37,228 nucleotides of DNA from Bacteroidales bacterium (lineage in GTDB: Bacteria > Bacteroidota > Bacteroidia > Bacteroidales > F082), in NCBI GenBank assembly GCA_016936355.1, contig JAFGYB010000027.1, positions 1 through 37,228 on the forward strand, written 5' to 3'. The notes beneath the pieces are model-generated. The model did not search any database. It saw only the letters and a list, made by a program, of their open reading frames with translations, and had not been told where the DNA came from. The position numbers and the translations under genes are program-made. Positions 1 through 7,801 of the stretch are shown piece after piece (position 1 is the stretch's first letter; the number at the start of each line of letters is the position of its first letter).

Positions 1-94
1 AGTTCAAAAGTTGAAGAGTGAGATTTTTCACTTCGTTCAAAATGACAACCAATTAACCCTGTGCCCTATGCTCTGTGCTTTGATGGCCAATGCC
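1..94. repeat. Direct repeat copy A upstream of the wecA-like gene
   Basis: This stretch matches 1568-1662 with one indel and three substitutions by eye, about 96% identity. It contains a short imperfect hairpin (AGTGA at 17-21 pairing with TCACT around 28-32) followed by recurring intergenic words such as GCCCTATGCTCT (63-74). No gene is seen before 258. A run rich in GTCAC words follows at about 136-170. Confidence 0.85.
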
Positions 95-232
95 TGTGCC
101 AACGGCCAACAGCCAGGTACAAAAGAAATTAAGAGAGTCACGTCGTCACTATGTCACACCGTCACCTTGTTCCTGTGAAAAAGGTAATTCCTGATTTTTC
201 AGCTTTTGGTTTTTCTTTCTCTGTTTTTCTTC

Positions 233-240
233 TAAATTTG
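233..240 (+). promoter_or_regulatory. Bacteroidota -7 box TAAATTTG for wecA-like gene
   Basis: An exact TAnnTTTG match lies 17 bases before the ATG at 258. A possible -33 TTG is at 206-208, giving a slightly long spacer of 24. The proximity to the start codon makes it a plausible promoter. Confidence 0.5.
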
Positions 241-257
241 CAATAGAAACGAGCCCG

Positions 258-1376
258 ATGTCTTATATTGTTTTGAATGACCACTGGATTATGATTGCAG
301 CCGCCTTTTTGACCGCCTTTTTGATTGCCTACATGGCAATTCCTTCCCTGGTGGAAGTGGCCCGTGCGAAGAACTTGTATGATGAACCCAACGGCCGGAC
401 CTCTCATGACCACATTACCCCTACTCTGGGAGGGGTGGCTATTTTTGCCGGTTTTGTCATTTCTTCCATGATCTTTGTGGATATTTCCAGAATTACGAAC
501 ATTCAATACATTTTGGCCGGTGCCATCATTATCTTTTTCCTGGGGCTGAAAGATGACATTATTGGGTTAAGCCCCCTGAAGAAATTTATTGGTGAGATTA
601 TTGCAGCGTTTATTATTATTGATTTCGGAGGTATTCACATTACCAATCTTCACGGACTGCTTGGGATCTATGGCATAGACCAGTTGGGTGGTGATTTCCT
701 GACCATGATTATCATTATTGGCATCATCAATGCGATGAACCTCATTGATGGGATTGACGGGCTGGCTTCGGGTGTGGGCATCATTGCTTCCCTTGCCTTT
801 GGTTCCTGGTTTTATTTTGTGGGTGATCGGGAACTGGCCATTTTAGCCGTGGCTTTGGTCGGGGGATTGGTGGCCTTTTTCCGTTTCAACTTCTTTTCCC
901 ATTCCAACAAGATTTTTATGGGGGATATCGGGTCCCTGTTGTTGGGCTATATTCTGGCGATCTTTGCGATTCTGTTTAACGAACGAGCGTTGACCATAGC
1001 CATGGGGAACCCCTATTTTGTTCAATCGGCACCGGCGGTTTCCATTGGAATTCTCATCGTTCCGGTATTCGATACGGTTCGGGTGATGCTTGTTCGCATG
1101 ATCAAGGGGAAATCCCCGTTTAAGGCGGACAAACGTCATGTACACCACTATTTGTTGGAATTGACAGGGAGTCACCGAAAATCAACGTTGATCATTCTTT
1201 TTGTGAACCTGATCTTTATTTTTGTCTCCTTTTATTTTGCCCACATGGGCGTTACCCGGCTGATCATTTATCTTTTGATTCTGGCAACGGTTGTTTCGTT
1301 TATTCCGTATTATCTGTTGCACAAAAAGAGAAAATCAGAGGTAGTAACAGAAGGAGAATTTAAAGCTGATGCGTGA
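258..1376 (+). CDS. wecA: Undecaprenyl-phosphate N-acetylhexosamine-1-phosphate transferase (WecA/TagO/Rfe family)
   Basis: This 372-residue polytopic membrane enzyme should transfer a HexNAc-1-phosphate from a UDP-sugar to undecaprenyl phosphate at the inner face of the cytoplasmic membrane, starting a lipid-linked glycan. Family motifs are in order: GGVAIF near residue 58, the metal-binding DD at 99-100 (LKDDIIG), the catalytic stretch NAMNLIDGIDGLASG around 158-172, GDIGS at 222-226, and the HVHH cluster at 294-297. About ten hydrophobic segments are spread along the chain. The length is normal for the family. The ATG at 258 is preceded by a TAAATTTG box. The exact sugar cannot be read from sequence. 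A second initiating transferase of a different family lies at 23521. A 95-base direct repeat brackets this gene. Confidence 0.9.
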   Translation: MSYIVLNDHWIMIAAAFLTAFLIAYMAIPSLVEVARAKNLYDEPNGRTSHDHITPTLGGVAIFAGFVISSMIFVDISRITNIQYILAGAIIIFFLGLKDDIIGLSPLKKFIGEIIAAFIIIDFGGIHITNLHGLLGIYGIDQLGGDFLTMIIIIGIINAMNLIDGIDGLASGVGIIASLAFGSWFYFVGDRELAILAVALVGGLVAFFRFNFFSHSNKIFMGDIGSLLLGYILAIFAILFNERALTIAMGNPYFVQSAPAVSIGILIVPVFDTVRVMLVRMIKGKSPFKADKRHVHHYLLELTGSHRKSTLIILFVNLIFIFVSFYFAHMGVTRLIIYLLILATVVSFIPYYLLHKKRKSEVVTEGEFKADA

Positions 1377-1749
1377 AGATTTAAGGCTAAAATTCAAAGT
1401 ATAAAGGCTAAAGTGTTGGAAGAAACAGGACAAAAGATAAAAGACCCAAGAAACAAGACAAAAGAAAGTCGCGTCGTCACTTTGTCACTTCATAGGTGCA
1501 AAGGCTAAAGTTCAAAGGAAAAAGGTTGAGGAGTTGAAAAGGTTTGAAAAGTCTGAAGAGTCTGAAAAGTTCAAAAGTTAGAAGAGTGAGATTTTTCACT
1601 TCGTTCAAAATGACAACCAAATAACCCTGCGCCCTATGCTCTTTGCTTTGATGGCCAATGCCAACAGCCAAAGCCTGAATAAGAAACAGGACAAAAGAAA
1701 GTCACTTTGTCACTTGTCCCTTTGCACGATTTCGGACCAAGAAAGAGAT
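1377..1749. repeat. Repeat-rich intergenic gap of 373 bases
   Basis: No credible gene is present. The gap holds repeated purine-rich words (for example AAGGCTAAAGTTCAAAG variants near 1383 and 1503), a GTCACTTTGTCACTT-type run near 1475-1492 that recurs near 1698, a run of AAGTCTGAAGAGTCTGAAAAG type near 1545-1575, and copy B of the long direct repeat. Open frames here give low-complexity peptides only. Confidence 0.8.
1568..1662. repeat. Direct repeat copy B downstream of the wecA-like gene
   Basis: This is the second copy of the 1-94 sequence in the same orientation. It carries the same core (GAAGAGTGAGATTTTTCAC, from 1581) and the same following words GCCCTATGCTCT (1631-1642) and GATGGCCAATGCC. 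The two copies are about 1.57 kb apart and bracket the wecA-like gene. Confidence 0.85.
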
Positions 1750-2799
1750 ATGACCCTGTTGGATGAAAGTCAGGCGAAAATAGCATGGAATGATTTTACA
1801 TCGCGTTTCCGGGGAAAAGTTCCTTTTTCATACAATCCCTCGCTGTATTATTTTTACAAGGAATATTTCGGTTGGAAACCGTATTATATTCTATTGCAGC
1901 ACGAAGGGAATACTCAGGCCATTCTTCCTTTGGTCCATACGGGAAAAGCGTGGGTAAGCCTTCCACACTTTTCGTATGGAGGAATGCTTTCCGTAAGGTC
2001 TTTTCAAGGGAAAACAAGCACAATACTTAAGATTGTGGATCTTTTGGAAAACAAGCAACTCTCCCCTGGTTTTTATCAGTTTGATATTTCAGATGAAGAT
2101 AAGGAAGATGAGTTTTCAAAACGGCGGCTCCTTATCATAAGGGGGATAGCACCCATGACATCTGTCCAACCGGCCAGTGAAAAAACAGTTTCTTATATGG
2201 AAATCTCTGGGTCCAAAGATGAGCTGTGGAAACAGCTTTCACCAAACCTTCGTCGAAAGATCAGGAAGGCAGAGGTGTTAGGATTGGATGTCAGTACCGG
2301 AGGATATGAACTCGTTGATGATTTTTACAAAGTGTATTCCAAAAGAATGCATCAACTTGGATCGCCGGCCTATGCAAAGCGATTCTTTAAAGTACTGATG
2401 AAGTCAGTGGATGAGGCAAAATTCTTTGTTGTACATTATGAAGGAAAGGCGGTAGGAGCCGCTTTTGTTCTAGCCTATCAGGGTTTTTATGAAAGTGCCT
2501 GGTTTGCCACTGACAGGAACTTCTGGAAGTTTTATGTGGCCGATTTCCTGAACGGGTCGATACTGACGTATGTTGCTGAACAAAAGGGAAAAGTTTATTC
2601 ACTGGGGCGAAGCACAGAAAAGGGGACGGTATTTCAGTACAAAAATCATTGGCCCGTGAAGAACGATGCTTTATTCGTATACAGTACTGTTGAACGGCCA
2701 TCCATCAGAAAATACACCGGGTTATCTGAACTTTGGAAAATCATACCCGGAGTAGTTGCACGCAGCCTGGGTCCTGTCTTTGTGCGGCATATCTATTGA
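1750..2799 (+). CDS. FemAB-like / GNAT-fold protein of the exosortase-EPS-associated type
   Basis: This protein of about 349 residues resembles the FemAB-related family found with PEP-CTERM/exosortase exopolysaccharide loci. The diagnostic C-terminal half includes LSPNLRRKIRKAEVLGLDV near residue 163, then DDFYKVYSKRMHQLGSPAY, and the late motif SLGRSTEKGTVFQYKNHW near 284. These correspond to the conserved RRKIRKA, YxxxMxxLGxP and GRST...YxFK blocks of that family. Relatives are acyl- or aminoacyl-transferases, but the substrate here is unknown. The ATG at 1750 follows purine-rich AAGAAAGAGAT; an upstream ATG at 1636 lies inside the dispersed repeat and adds only low-complexity residues. The 3' end overlaps the end of the convergent exosortase gene by 7 bases. 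Confidence 0.82.
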   Translation: MTLLDESQAKIAWNDFTSRFRGKVPFSYNPSLYYFYKEYFGWKPYYILLQHEGNTQAILPLVHTGKAWVSLPHFSYGGMLSVRSFQGKTSTILKIVDLLENKQLSPGFYQFDISDEDKEDEFSKRRLLIIRGIAPMTSVQPASEKTVSYMEISGSKDELWKQLSPNLRRKIRKAEVLGLDVSTGGYELVDDFYKVYSKRMHQLGSPAYAKRFFKVLMKSVDEAKFFVVHYEGKAVGAAFVLAYQGFYESAWFATDRNFWKFYVADFLNGSILTYVAEQKGKVYSLGRSTEKGTVFQYKNHWPVKNDALFVYSTVERPSIRKYTGLSELWKIIPGVVARSLGPVFVRHIY

Positions 2800-3374
2800 G
2801 AACGACGGTCGGGATCTCGTTTCCCAATCTTTTCCACCCAAAGAACCCACAGAATAAAAATAACTCCGTAATAAAGGGGCCGCATTACCCAGTGGTGAAT
2901 AAAGCCCCAGTGAGCCGGCCAGTGAACTATTACAACGGAGAGAATCACAATACGCAGAATGTTGTATAGGTGAATCGTAACGATTCCCAACGGGATGTAC
3001 CAGAGTTTTCTTTTCCAGGGACCGGGAAACAAGAGCATCAGGAAAAACCACTGATAAAACTGCTTCAATCCCGAACAACTGCCCTCGACTGCGATGTAGC
3101 CGTTGTTTGCAAAAAACAGGGTGTTGTGTTCCGTATGAATGGGATACCTCAGCACATGTTCAACAATCCAGGAAGCAGGAAGAAAAACCTGATGAGCCAG
3201 GAATTCTTCCGTTTCGTTAAAGAAAGCGTGGGTCCTCAACCACGATTCCAATCCCCCATCCCACCAGAGCCAGTGAAAAAAATAAGTAATAACCGCAAAG
3301 TATAGAATTTGTATGATAAACTGTAACTTGTGTTTCGTAATGAATGCCTGGATCGGGTTTGGAAAAGAAATCAT
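2793..3374 (-). CDS. Exosortase/archaeosortase family protein
   Basis: This integral membrane protein of about 193 residues has the three hallmark catalytic positions of exosortases. Cys100 lies in VEGSCSGLKQF, Arg141 in HLYNILRIVILS, and a His pair at 160-161 lies in GFIHHWVMRPLYYG. About five to six hydrophobic helices surround them. Exosortases are cysteine transpeptidase-like enzymes that cleave and transfer proteins bearing C-terminal PEP-CTERM-type signals. The start at 3374 (MISFPNP) suits the family; an ORF extension to 3449 would run toward the divergent deacetylase. On the minus strand a near-match to TAnnTTTG (TTACTTTG) lies about 16 bases before this start. It sits between a FemAB-like gene and a deacetylase gene, both typical exosortase-EPS neighbours. 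No substrate with a sorting tail is seen in the window. The Bacteroidota subtype (XrtX, XrtN, XrtY and so on) was not determined. Confidence 0.88.
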   Translation of the reverse strand: MISFPNPIQAFITKHKLQFIIQILYFAVITYFFHWLWWDGGLESWLRTHAFFNETEEFLAHQVFLPASWIVEHVLRYPIHTEHNTLFFANNGYIAVEGSCSGLKQFYQWFFLMLLFPGPWKRKLWYIPLGIVTIHLYNILRIVILSVVIVHWPAHWGFIHHWVMRPLYYGVIFILWVLWVEKIGKRDPDRRSQ

Positions 3375-3482
3375 AAATTCAATTTTGTAGCAAAGTAAAT
3401 AATTAAATCGGATGAGGTTGTTTATTTTATGTTCTCTTTGCATCCTCATCCAGCCTTAACAGGCAAACGGATAAATTCAGCA

Positions 3483-4328
3483 ATGCATATAATGACCGTT
3501 GATGTGGAAGACTGGTTTCACACTTTTGATTCCCGATACTACAATCGTTCCGACAAGTGGAGATCATTGCCCTCCACCCTGGAAAGGAATGTGGAGCGAT
3601 GGAGCGATTTTCTGTCGGAGCATCAAATAAAGGCCACTTTCTTCTGGCTTGGCTGGAGTGCCAAACGGCACCAAAGATTGGTACGCAAACTTTCAGAAGC
3701 GGGTCATGAAATCGGGGCGCACTCGTACCATCACATTAAGCTTTCAGATTTAAAACCGGATGATTTTCGGCGGGACACCCGGCAGGCACTCAATATATTG
3801 GAGGATGTTACAGGAAAGCCGGTTACTTCGTACCGGGCCCCGGGTTTTTCGGCGGGTAAAGACACCTTATGGGCTTTCGAAATCCTTTCCGAACTGGGGA
3901 TTCAGAAAGACAGTTCCCTGTTTGCAGGACGCCGGTTGAATTTGAATCATTCGGTTGTTCCTTCCGAGCCGTTTGTTGTTTCCGGAGGTGGTTTTCGAAT
4001 CAAAGAGTTTCCCGTGGTCGGAATTCCCCTGTTTGGGGGGTCGTTCAATTATTCGGGCAGTGGGTATTTCAGGATTAGTTCGCTGCATCTGATAAAAAAG
4101 AGACTGTTGCATGCCCCCTATATGATGTATTATTTCCATCCCAGAGATTTTGATGATGGGAAGGTAAAAAAGACTGACGAAAGACTGTTTTTTCGTTTGC
4201 GCTATAAAGTGGGGACAAAAAAAACGTTACATAAACTTGCTACACTGAATCAAAAAATTGATTTTGTTGATTTGGAAACAGCTGATGCTAAGATACAATG
4301 GAAAAAGGTTAAACAGTTCCGGCTTTGA
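3483..4328 (+). CDS. Polysaccharide deacetylase, NodB homology domain with DUF3473-like C-terminus
   Basis: This 281-residue protein should remove N- or O-acetyl groups from a polysaccharide using a bound metal. The NodB motifs are present: TVDVEDW at 5-11 (catalytic Asp7, metal Asp10), HSYHH at 80-84 (metal His80 and His84), and RAPGFS at 118-123. The tail YYFHPRDFD (His219) and the SGSGYFRI block are typical of the deacetylase subfamily found with exosortase-EPS systems. The ATG at 3483 directly precedes the conserved first motif, so an upstream in-frame ATG at 3429 was rejected. There is no signal peptide, as is usual for this subfamily. It is divergent from the exosortase gene across 108 bases. 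Confidence 0.9.
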   Translation: MHIMTVDVEDWFHTFDSRYYNRSDKWRSLPSTLERNVERWSDFLSEHQIKATFFWLGWSAKRHQRLVRKLSEAGHEIGAHSYHHIKLSDLKPDDFRRDTRQALNILEDVTGKPVTSYRAPGFSAGKDTLWAFEILSELGIQKDSSLFAGRRLNLNHSVVPSEPFVVSGGGFRIKEFPVVGIPLFGGSFNYSGSGYFRISSLHLIKKRLLHAPYMMYYFHPRDFDDGKVKKTDERLFFRLRYKVGTKKTLHKLATLNQKIDFVDLETADAKIQWKKVKQFRL

Positions 4329-4476
4329 CTGTAGAGTTTTAAAAAAGAGGATATACAGGGCTTTATAAAAAATCATTCATACAAACGTCCGATTTATCGT
4401 TGTTGGGCGGATGGAAACAGAGGATCCTCTATTGATTTCAGGTATTTATACTCGATTTCCGCACATCAAATTTTTT

Positions 4477-4484
4477 TAAATTTG
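4477..4484 (+). promoter_or_regulatory. -7 box TAAATTTG upstream of the sulfotransferase
   Basis: An exact TAnnTTTG match lies 41 bases before the ATG at 4526, in a gap of about 200 bases. No clear TTG lies at the -33 distance. A 12-base perfect palindrome, AGAGGATCCTCT, is at 4419-4430 upstream. Confidence 0.45.
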
Positions 4485-4525
4485 CTTTTAAGAGAAAAAC
4501 CAATCATTCTAGCTTTAACTTATAG

Positions 4526-5437
4526 ATGAAACCAAATCTTTTTGTTGTCGGGGCTGCCAAATCAGGAACGTCCACATTACATAGTGTTTTGAATAGTCAT
4601 CCTGCAATTTATATGTCTCCCATAAAGGAGCCTCATTTTTTTGCAAAAGAGATTAGACCGGATGAATTTAGTTTGCGTTTTAAAAGGGCAAATAAATTTG
4701 ATGCCGGTGTTTATTTTAGCCAAAACCCTTTGCAGCCATTGCATGCTGCCTTTATTCAAAATAGGGAAAATTATTTTAAATTATTTAGGGAGGCTTCTGT
4801 ACAAAAATATTGGGGAGAAGCCAGCCCCAGTTATTTATTCTCGGAAACTGCTCCTCGGGAAATTGCAAATTTTCATTGCAATGCTAAGATAATAATTATC
4901 CTTCGCGATCCTGTTGAGCGAATTATCAGTCATTATCAAATGGATGTCTTATCCGGGCTGCAAGAAGAAAAGGACATTTATAAAGGTGTCATGAGGGACT
5001 TTGGTCAGGAGAAAAAAGGGTGGGGGATATCTCATTTATATATTGAGTTAAGCAAATATCAAAATCAGGTTAAAAATTATCTCAGAATTTTTGATGCTTC
5101 AAATGTGTTAATACTTGATTTTGCTTTGCTAAAATCAAACCCGGGAGAACTTTTTGAACAAATCTCTGCCTTTTTGGATGTTCCCAATTACTTTAAAATG
5201 AAGATTGTTAAAAAAAATGAAACAGTCATGCCTAACAACTGGTACGTAAAAAGCCTGTTAAATTTATGGCAAAAAGTTAAATTTTTTGAGACAAGTGCAG
5301 GATTAAAAAAACTGTTTTTAGAAAAATTCTTTTCCAGGCCTGAAATTGTCATCACAGAAAAATTCGATGAAGAGATTCGGGAAATATTGAAGGAAGAGTT
5401 GGAATATTATCACTCCCTTTTCAACGCTTTGAAGTGA
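4526..5437 (+). CDS. PAPS-dependent sulfotransferase family protein
   Basis: This 303-residue cytosolic-type sulfotransferase should move a sulfo group from 3'-phosphoadenylyl sulfate to a carbohydrate acceptor. The 5'-phosphosulfate-binding loop is at the extreme N-terminus (VVGAAKSGTSTLHS, residues 7-20), followed by KEPHFF. The 3'-phosphate-binding segment ILRDPVERIISHY lies near residues 125-137. It is followed after about 235 bases by an APS kinase gene, which supplies the donor PAPS. Two sampled 60-base lines of this gene are about 33-35% GC, clearly lower than the export genes further on, which hints at separate acquisition. The acceptor is inferred to be the polymer or its repeat unit made by this locus. 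Confidence 0.85.
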   Translation: MKPNLFVVGAAKSGTSTLHSVLNSHPAIYMSPIKEPHFFAKEIRPDEFSLRFKRANKFDAGVYFSQNPLQPLHAAFIQNRENYFKLFREASVQKYWGEASPSYLFSETAPREIANFHCNAKIIIILRDPVERIISHYQMDVLSGLQEEKDIYKGVMRDFGQEKKGWGISHLYIELSKYQNQVKNYLRIFDASNVLILDFALLKSNPGELFEQISAFLDVPNYFKMKIVKKNETVMPNNWYVKSLLNLWQKVKFFETSAGLKKLFLEKFFSRPEIVITEKFDEEIREILKEELEYYHSLFNALK

Positions 5438-5526
5438 TGGATTGAAGGAAGAGAAGATTCCCCTGTTTATGACTAGCTGGAATTTAGTTGTTTTTAGAAC
5501 AGGGAAAATGGCAGGTACAAAACCAA

Positions 5527-5534
5527 TATATTTG
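5527..5534 (+). promoter_or_regulatory. -7 box TATATTTG upstream of cysC
   Basis: An exact TAnnTTTG match lies about 139 bases before the cysC start. No convincing -33 element was seen. It may start a separate transcript for cysC and the following genes. Confidence 0.3.
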
Positions 5535-5672
5535 TAATAGAAACACAGATGGTAGATTCATACTGAAATACAGTCCTTTGTATCAATGCAACGGGACTTA
5601 GAAAGCGGAGCTGTAGGGTGACCATAGTAGAAGATGCTTTAGTTCATTGTACGAAAACTAATAAATAAAAGG

Positions 5673-6278
5673 ATGTCGGATCAGAATAATATTCATCCGG
5701 TTTTTAGTCAGATTTTGAACCGGTCTGACAAAGAGCGGTTTTTAAATCAGAAGTCAAAGGTGGTCTGGTTTACAGGACTTTCGGGTGCAGGTAAAACTAC
5801 TTTGGCACGAAATGTTGAGCGGGAATTGAGTAAAAGAGGCTATCTGACGCAAATCCTGGACGGTGATAACATTCGCTCTGGTATAAATAAGAACCTGGGA
5901 TTCACTGAAGTGGACCGGAACGAAAATATTCGAAGAATTTCGGAAGTGTCCCGGTTGTTTCTGGATTGTGGAGTGATCTGTATCAACAGCTTCATCAGTC
6001 CTACGGAAGAAATCCGGCAAATGGCTATGGAAATCATAGGAAGAAAAGACTTTATTGAGGTTTTTGTTAATGCACCTCTCGAAGTATGTGAATCCAGAGA
6101 CACGAAAGGATTATATATCAAGGCAAGAAAAGGTGAAATAAAAAATTTTACCGGAATTGATGCCCCCTTTGAGGTTCCGCAAACTCCGGATCTTGAAATA
6201 AGAACAGATGAACTACCCATCGAAGAATCAACAGCCAGGGTTTTGGAGGTGATACTTCCTGAAATCAGATATGATTAG
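5673..6278 (+). CDS. cysC: Adenylylsulfate (APS) kinase
   Basis: This 201-residue kinase phosphorylates APS to PAPS in the cytoplasm. The P-loop GLSGAGKT is at 35-42, the DGDNIR block at 63-68, the FISP segment with the phospho-accepting-type Ser at 107-110, and KGLYIKARKGEIKNFTGID near 145-163. The length matches stand-alone CysC. There is no fused ATP sulfurylase domain and no cysD/cysN in the window, so APS must be supplied from elsewhere. Its position directly after the sulfotransferase and before the flippase suggests that it serves polymer sulfation rather than assimilatory sulfate reduction. Confidence 0.93.
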   Translation: MSDQNNIHPVFSQILNRSDKERFLNQKSKVVWFTGLSGAGKTTLARNVERELSKRGYLTQILDGDNIRSGINKNLGFTEVDRNENIRRISEVSRLFLDCGVICINSFISPTEEIRQMAMEIIGRKDFIEVFVNAPLEVCESRDTKGLYIKARKGEIKNFTGIDAPFEVPQTPDLEIRTDELPIEESTARVLEVILPEIRYD

Positions 6279-6306
6279 GTCAAAAACAAAGTAACAGATC
6301 GATAGG

Positions 6307-7746
6307 TTGACTTCTTTAAAAAAGAATTTTATTTACAACTTGTTGTTGCTGGGCAGCAATCTGCTGTTTCCGGTCATTAATTTTGCCTATGCATCGCGGA
6401 TCGTGGGACCTGAGGGTATTGGGAAGATCCAGTTTGTGATCACCTTTGCTACCTATTTTGTGCTTATTGCCCAGCTGGGTATTCCCGCTTATGGCATGCG
6501 GGAAGTTGCTAAGGCAAAAAACGACCAGAAAAGACTGGATCGCATATTCTCAGAATTACTGGTTATCAATATGATCAGTTCGCTGGTATTGCTGATTATC
6601 TATCTTGCTGTAATTATATCTGTGTACTGGTTCCGTGCGAGTCTTAACTATTATTTACTGGCAGGCCTTCTCGTTATATCGGGGTTTTCTGTGTTGGAAT
6701 GGTTTTATAAGGGAACGGAAAACTTCCGCTTTCTTTCATTACGTTCAGTAGTAGTAAAGATGCTGGCGCTCATTGGTTTGATTCTTTTTGTCAGGTCCCC
6801 CGGTGATTTGATGATTTATTTTCTCATTACCATGGGCTCAGTTCTGGCTGTGAACATTCTGAATTTAATAGGGCTTAAGGGACGGGTTACTTTATATTTT
6901 CGAGGTTTGAGGTTGAAGAGACATTTGAATGCACTTCTGATTTTGTTTGCTTCATCGCTAACCATTGGGGTTTATACGTTGGGAGATACCTTATTGTTGG
7001 GCTTCCTGACAGATAACCAAGCCGTAGGGTTTTATACGGCAGCCAAGAAATTAATACTGATCACCATTCCATTGATTACTGCCCTGGGAACGGTTTTAAT
7101 CCCGAAAATGGCACAGAGCCTGGATGTTATGAATCAAAAGGAATTACAAATGCAGGTAGATCGATCTTTTGCATTTATCAGTCTGTTTGGAGTTCCTGTT
7201 TCCTTAGGGTTATTGGTTTTTGCACCGGAAATTATGCCGGTTTTTTCGGGAACACAATTCGAAGGGGCTGTTTTAACCTTACAAGTGATCGGGCCCACTG
7301 TTTTTGTGGTAGCCCTTGGACATCTTTTCGGACTGCAGTTGCTGATTCCGGGTGGCTTTGAAAGGCTTTACCTGAAATCAACTATTTTAGGGATGATAGC
7401 CAGCCTGATCCTCAATGTTGTATTGATTTCAAATTTTCGGGATAAGGGAGCCGCTGCGACTCTACTGATCACAGAAATACTGGTGACCTTTACGGCTGGT
7501 TTTATGGTGTGGAAGAAAATGGAACTTCATTTTAATTGGTATTTAACACTGAAAGCCTTGCTGGCTTCATTAGTTTTTATTCCGGTTGCCCTGGCATTGA
7601 GGAGCCTGCACCTGCCTCTTTTTACCGGATTGTTAGCAGCGGTAGCTGTTTCGACCATTTTATATTTTATGGTTCAGCTATTTGTTTTCAGAGAACCGCT
7701 GATGAAACAAGTGGTAAGAGAAGTGGGAAACAAGTTTAAAATATAA
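6307..7746 (+). CDS. wzx: Polysaccharide flippase, Wzx-like (MOP superfamily)
   Basis: This 479-residue membrane protein with about 12-14 hydrophobic helices should flip lipid-linked repeat units across the inner membrane. The N-terminus TSLKKNFIYNLLLLGSNLLF and the following block YASRIVGPEGIG are typical of Wzx/RfbX proteins. The start is TTG at 6307: an in-frame TAA at 6292-6294 closes the frame upstream, and the next Met is far inside the conserved part. The gene begins 28 bases after cysC. Ten bases after its stop lies the left inverted repeat of the DUF559 cassette. Confidence 0.9.
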   Translation: MTSLKKNFIYNLLLLGSNLLFPVINFAYASRIVGPEGIGKIQFVITFATYFVLIAQLGIPAYGMREVAKAKNDQKRLDRIFSELLVINMISSLVLLIIYLAVIISVYWFRASLNYYLLAGLLVISGFSVLEWFYKGTENFRFLSLRSVVVKMLALIGLILFVRSPGDLMIYFLITMGSVLAVNILNLIGLKGRVTLYFRGLRLKRHLNALLILFASSLTIGVYTLGDTLLLGFLTDNQAVGFYTAAKKLILITIPLITALGTVLIPKMAQSLDVMNQKELQMQVDRSFAFISLFGVPVSLGLLVFAPEIMPVFSGTQFEGAVLTLQVIGPTVFVVALGHLFGLQLLIPGGFERLYLKSTILGMIASLILNVVLISNFRDKGAAATLLITEILVTFTAGFMVWKKMELHFNWYLTLKALLASLVFIPVALALRSLHLPLFTGLLAAVAVSTILYFMVQLFVFREPLMKQVVREVGNKFKI

Positions 7747-7755
7747 GTCTGGTTG

Positions 7756-7783
7756 TCCCCCTTTGGAGGGGGTAGGGGGAGGA
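7756..7783. repeat. Left 28-bp inverted repeat of the DUF559 cassette
   Basis: This sequence is the exact reverse complement of 8202-8229; the bases on either side no longer match. It contains an internal 6-bp hairpin (CCCCCT at 7757-7762 pairing with AGGGGG at 7767-7772, loop TTGG). Four G-runs follow on the plus strand, so a G-quadruplex is conceivable. It begins ten bases after the wzx stop codon. Confidence 0.95.
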
Positions 7784-7801
7784 AAGAGGCAAAAAACGGT
7801 T

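Noticed and set aside
1477..1671. Minus-strand ORF of 64 residues containing VILNEVKNLT
   Set aside because: It is a translation of the dispersed GAAGAG...AATGAC repeat; such peptides appear wherever this repeat lies and carry no protein-family signal.
2970..3305. Plus-strand ORF of 111 residues within the exosortase gene
   Set aside because: The minus strand carries the exosortase with all catalytic residues; the plus frame gives no family signal.
4419..4430. Perfect 12-base palindrome AGAGGATCCTCT
   Set aside because: A single short palindrome without a second copy; expected by chance at this scale and not linked to a regulator.
7763..7801. Earlier TTG start for the DUF559 gene
   Set aside because: It would begin translation inside the inverted repeat and add a glycine-rich stretch not seen in the family; the ATG at 7802 fits better.
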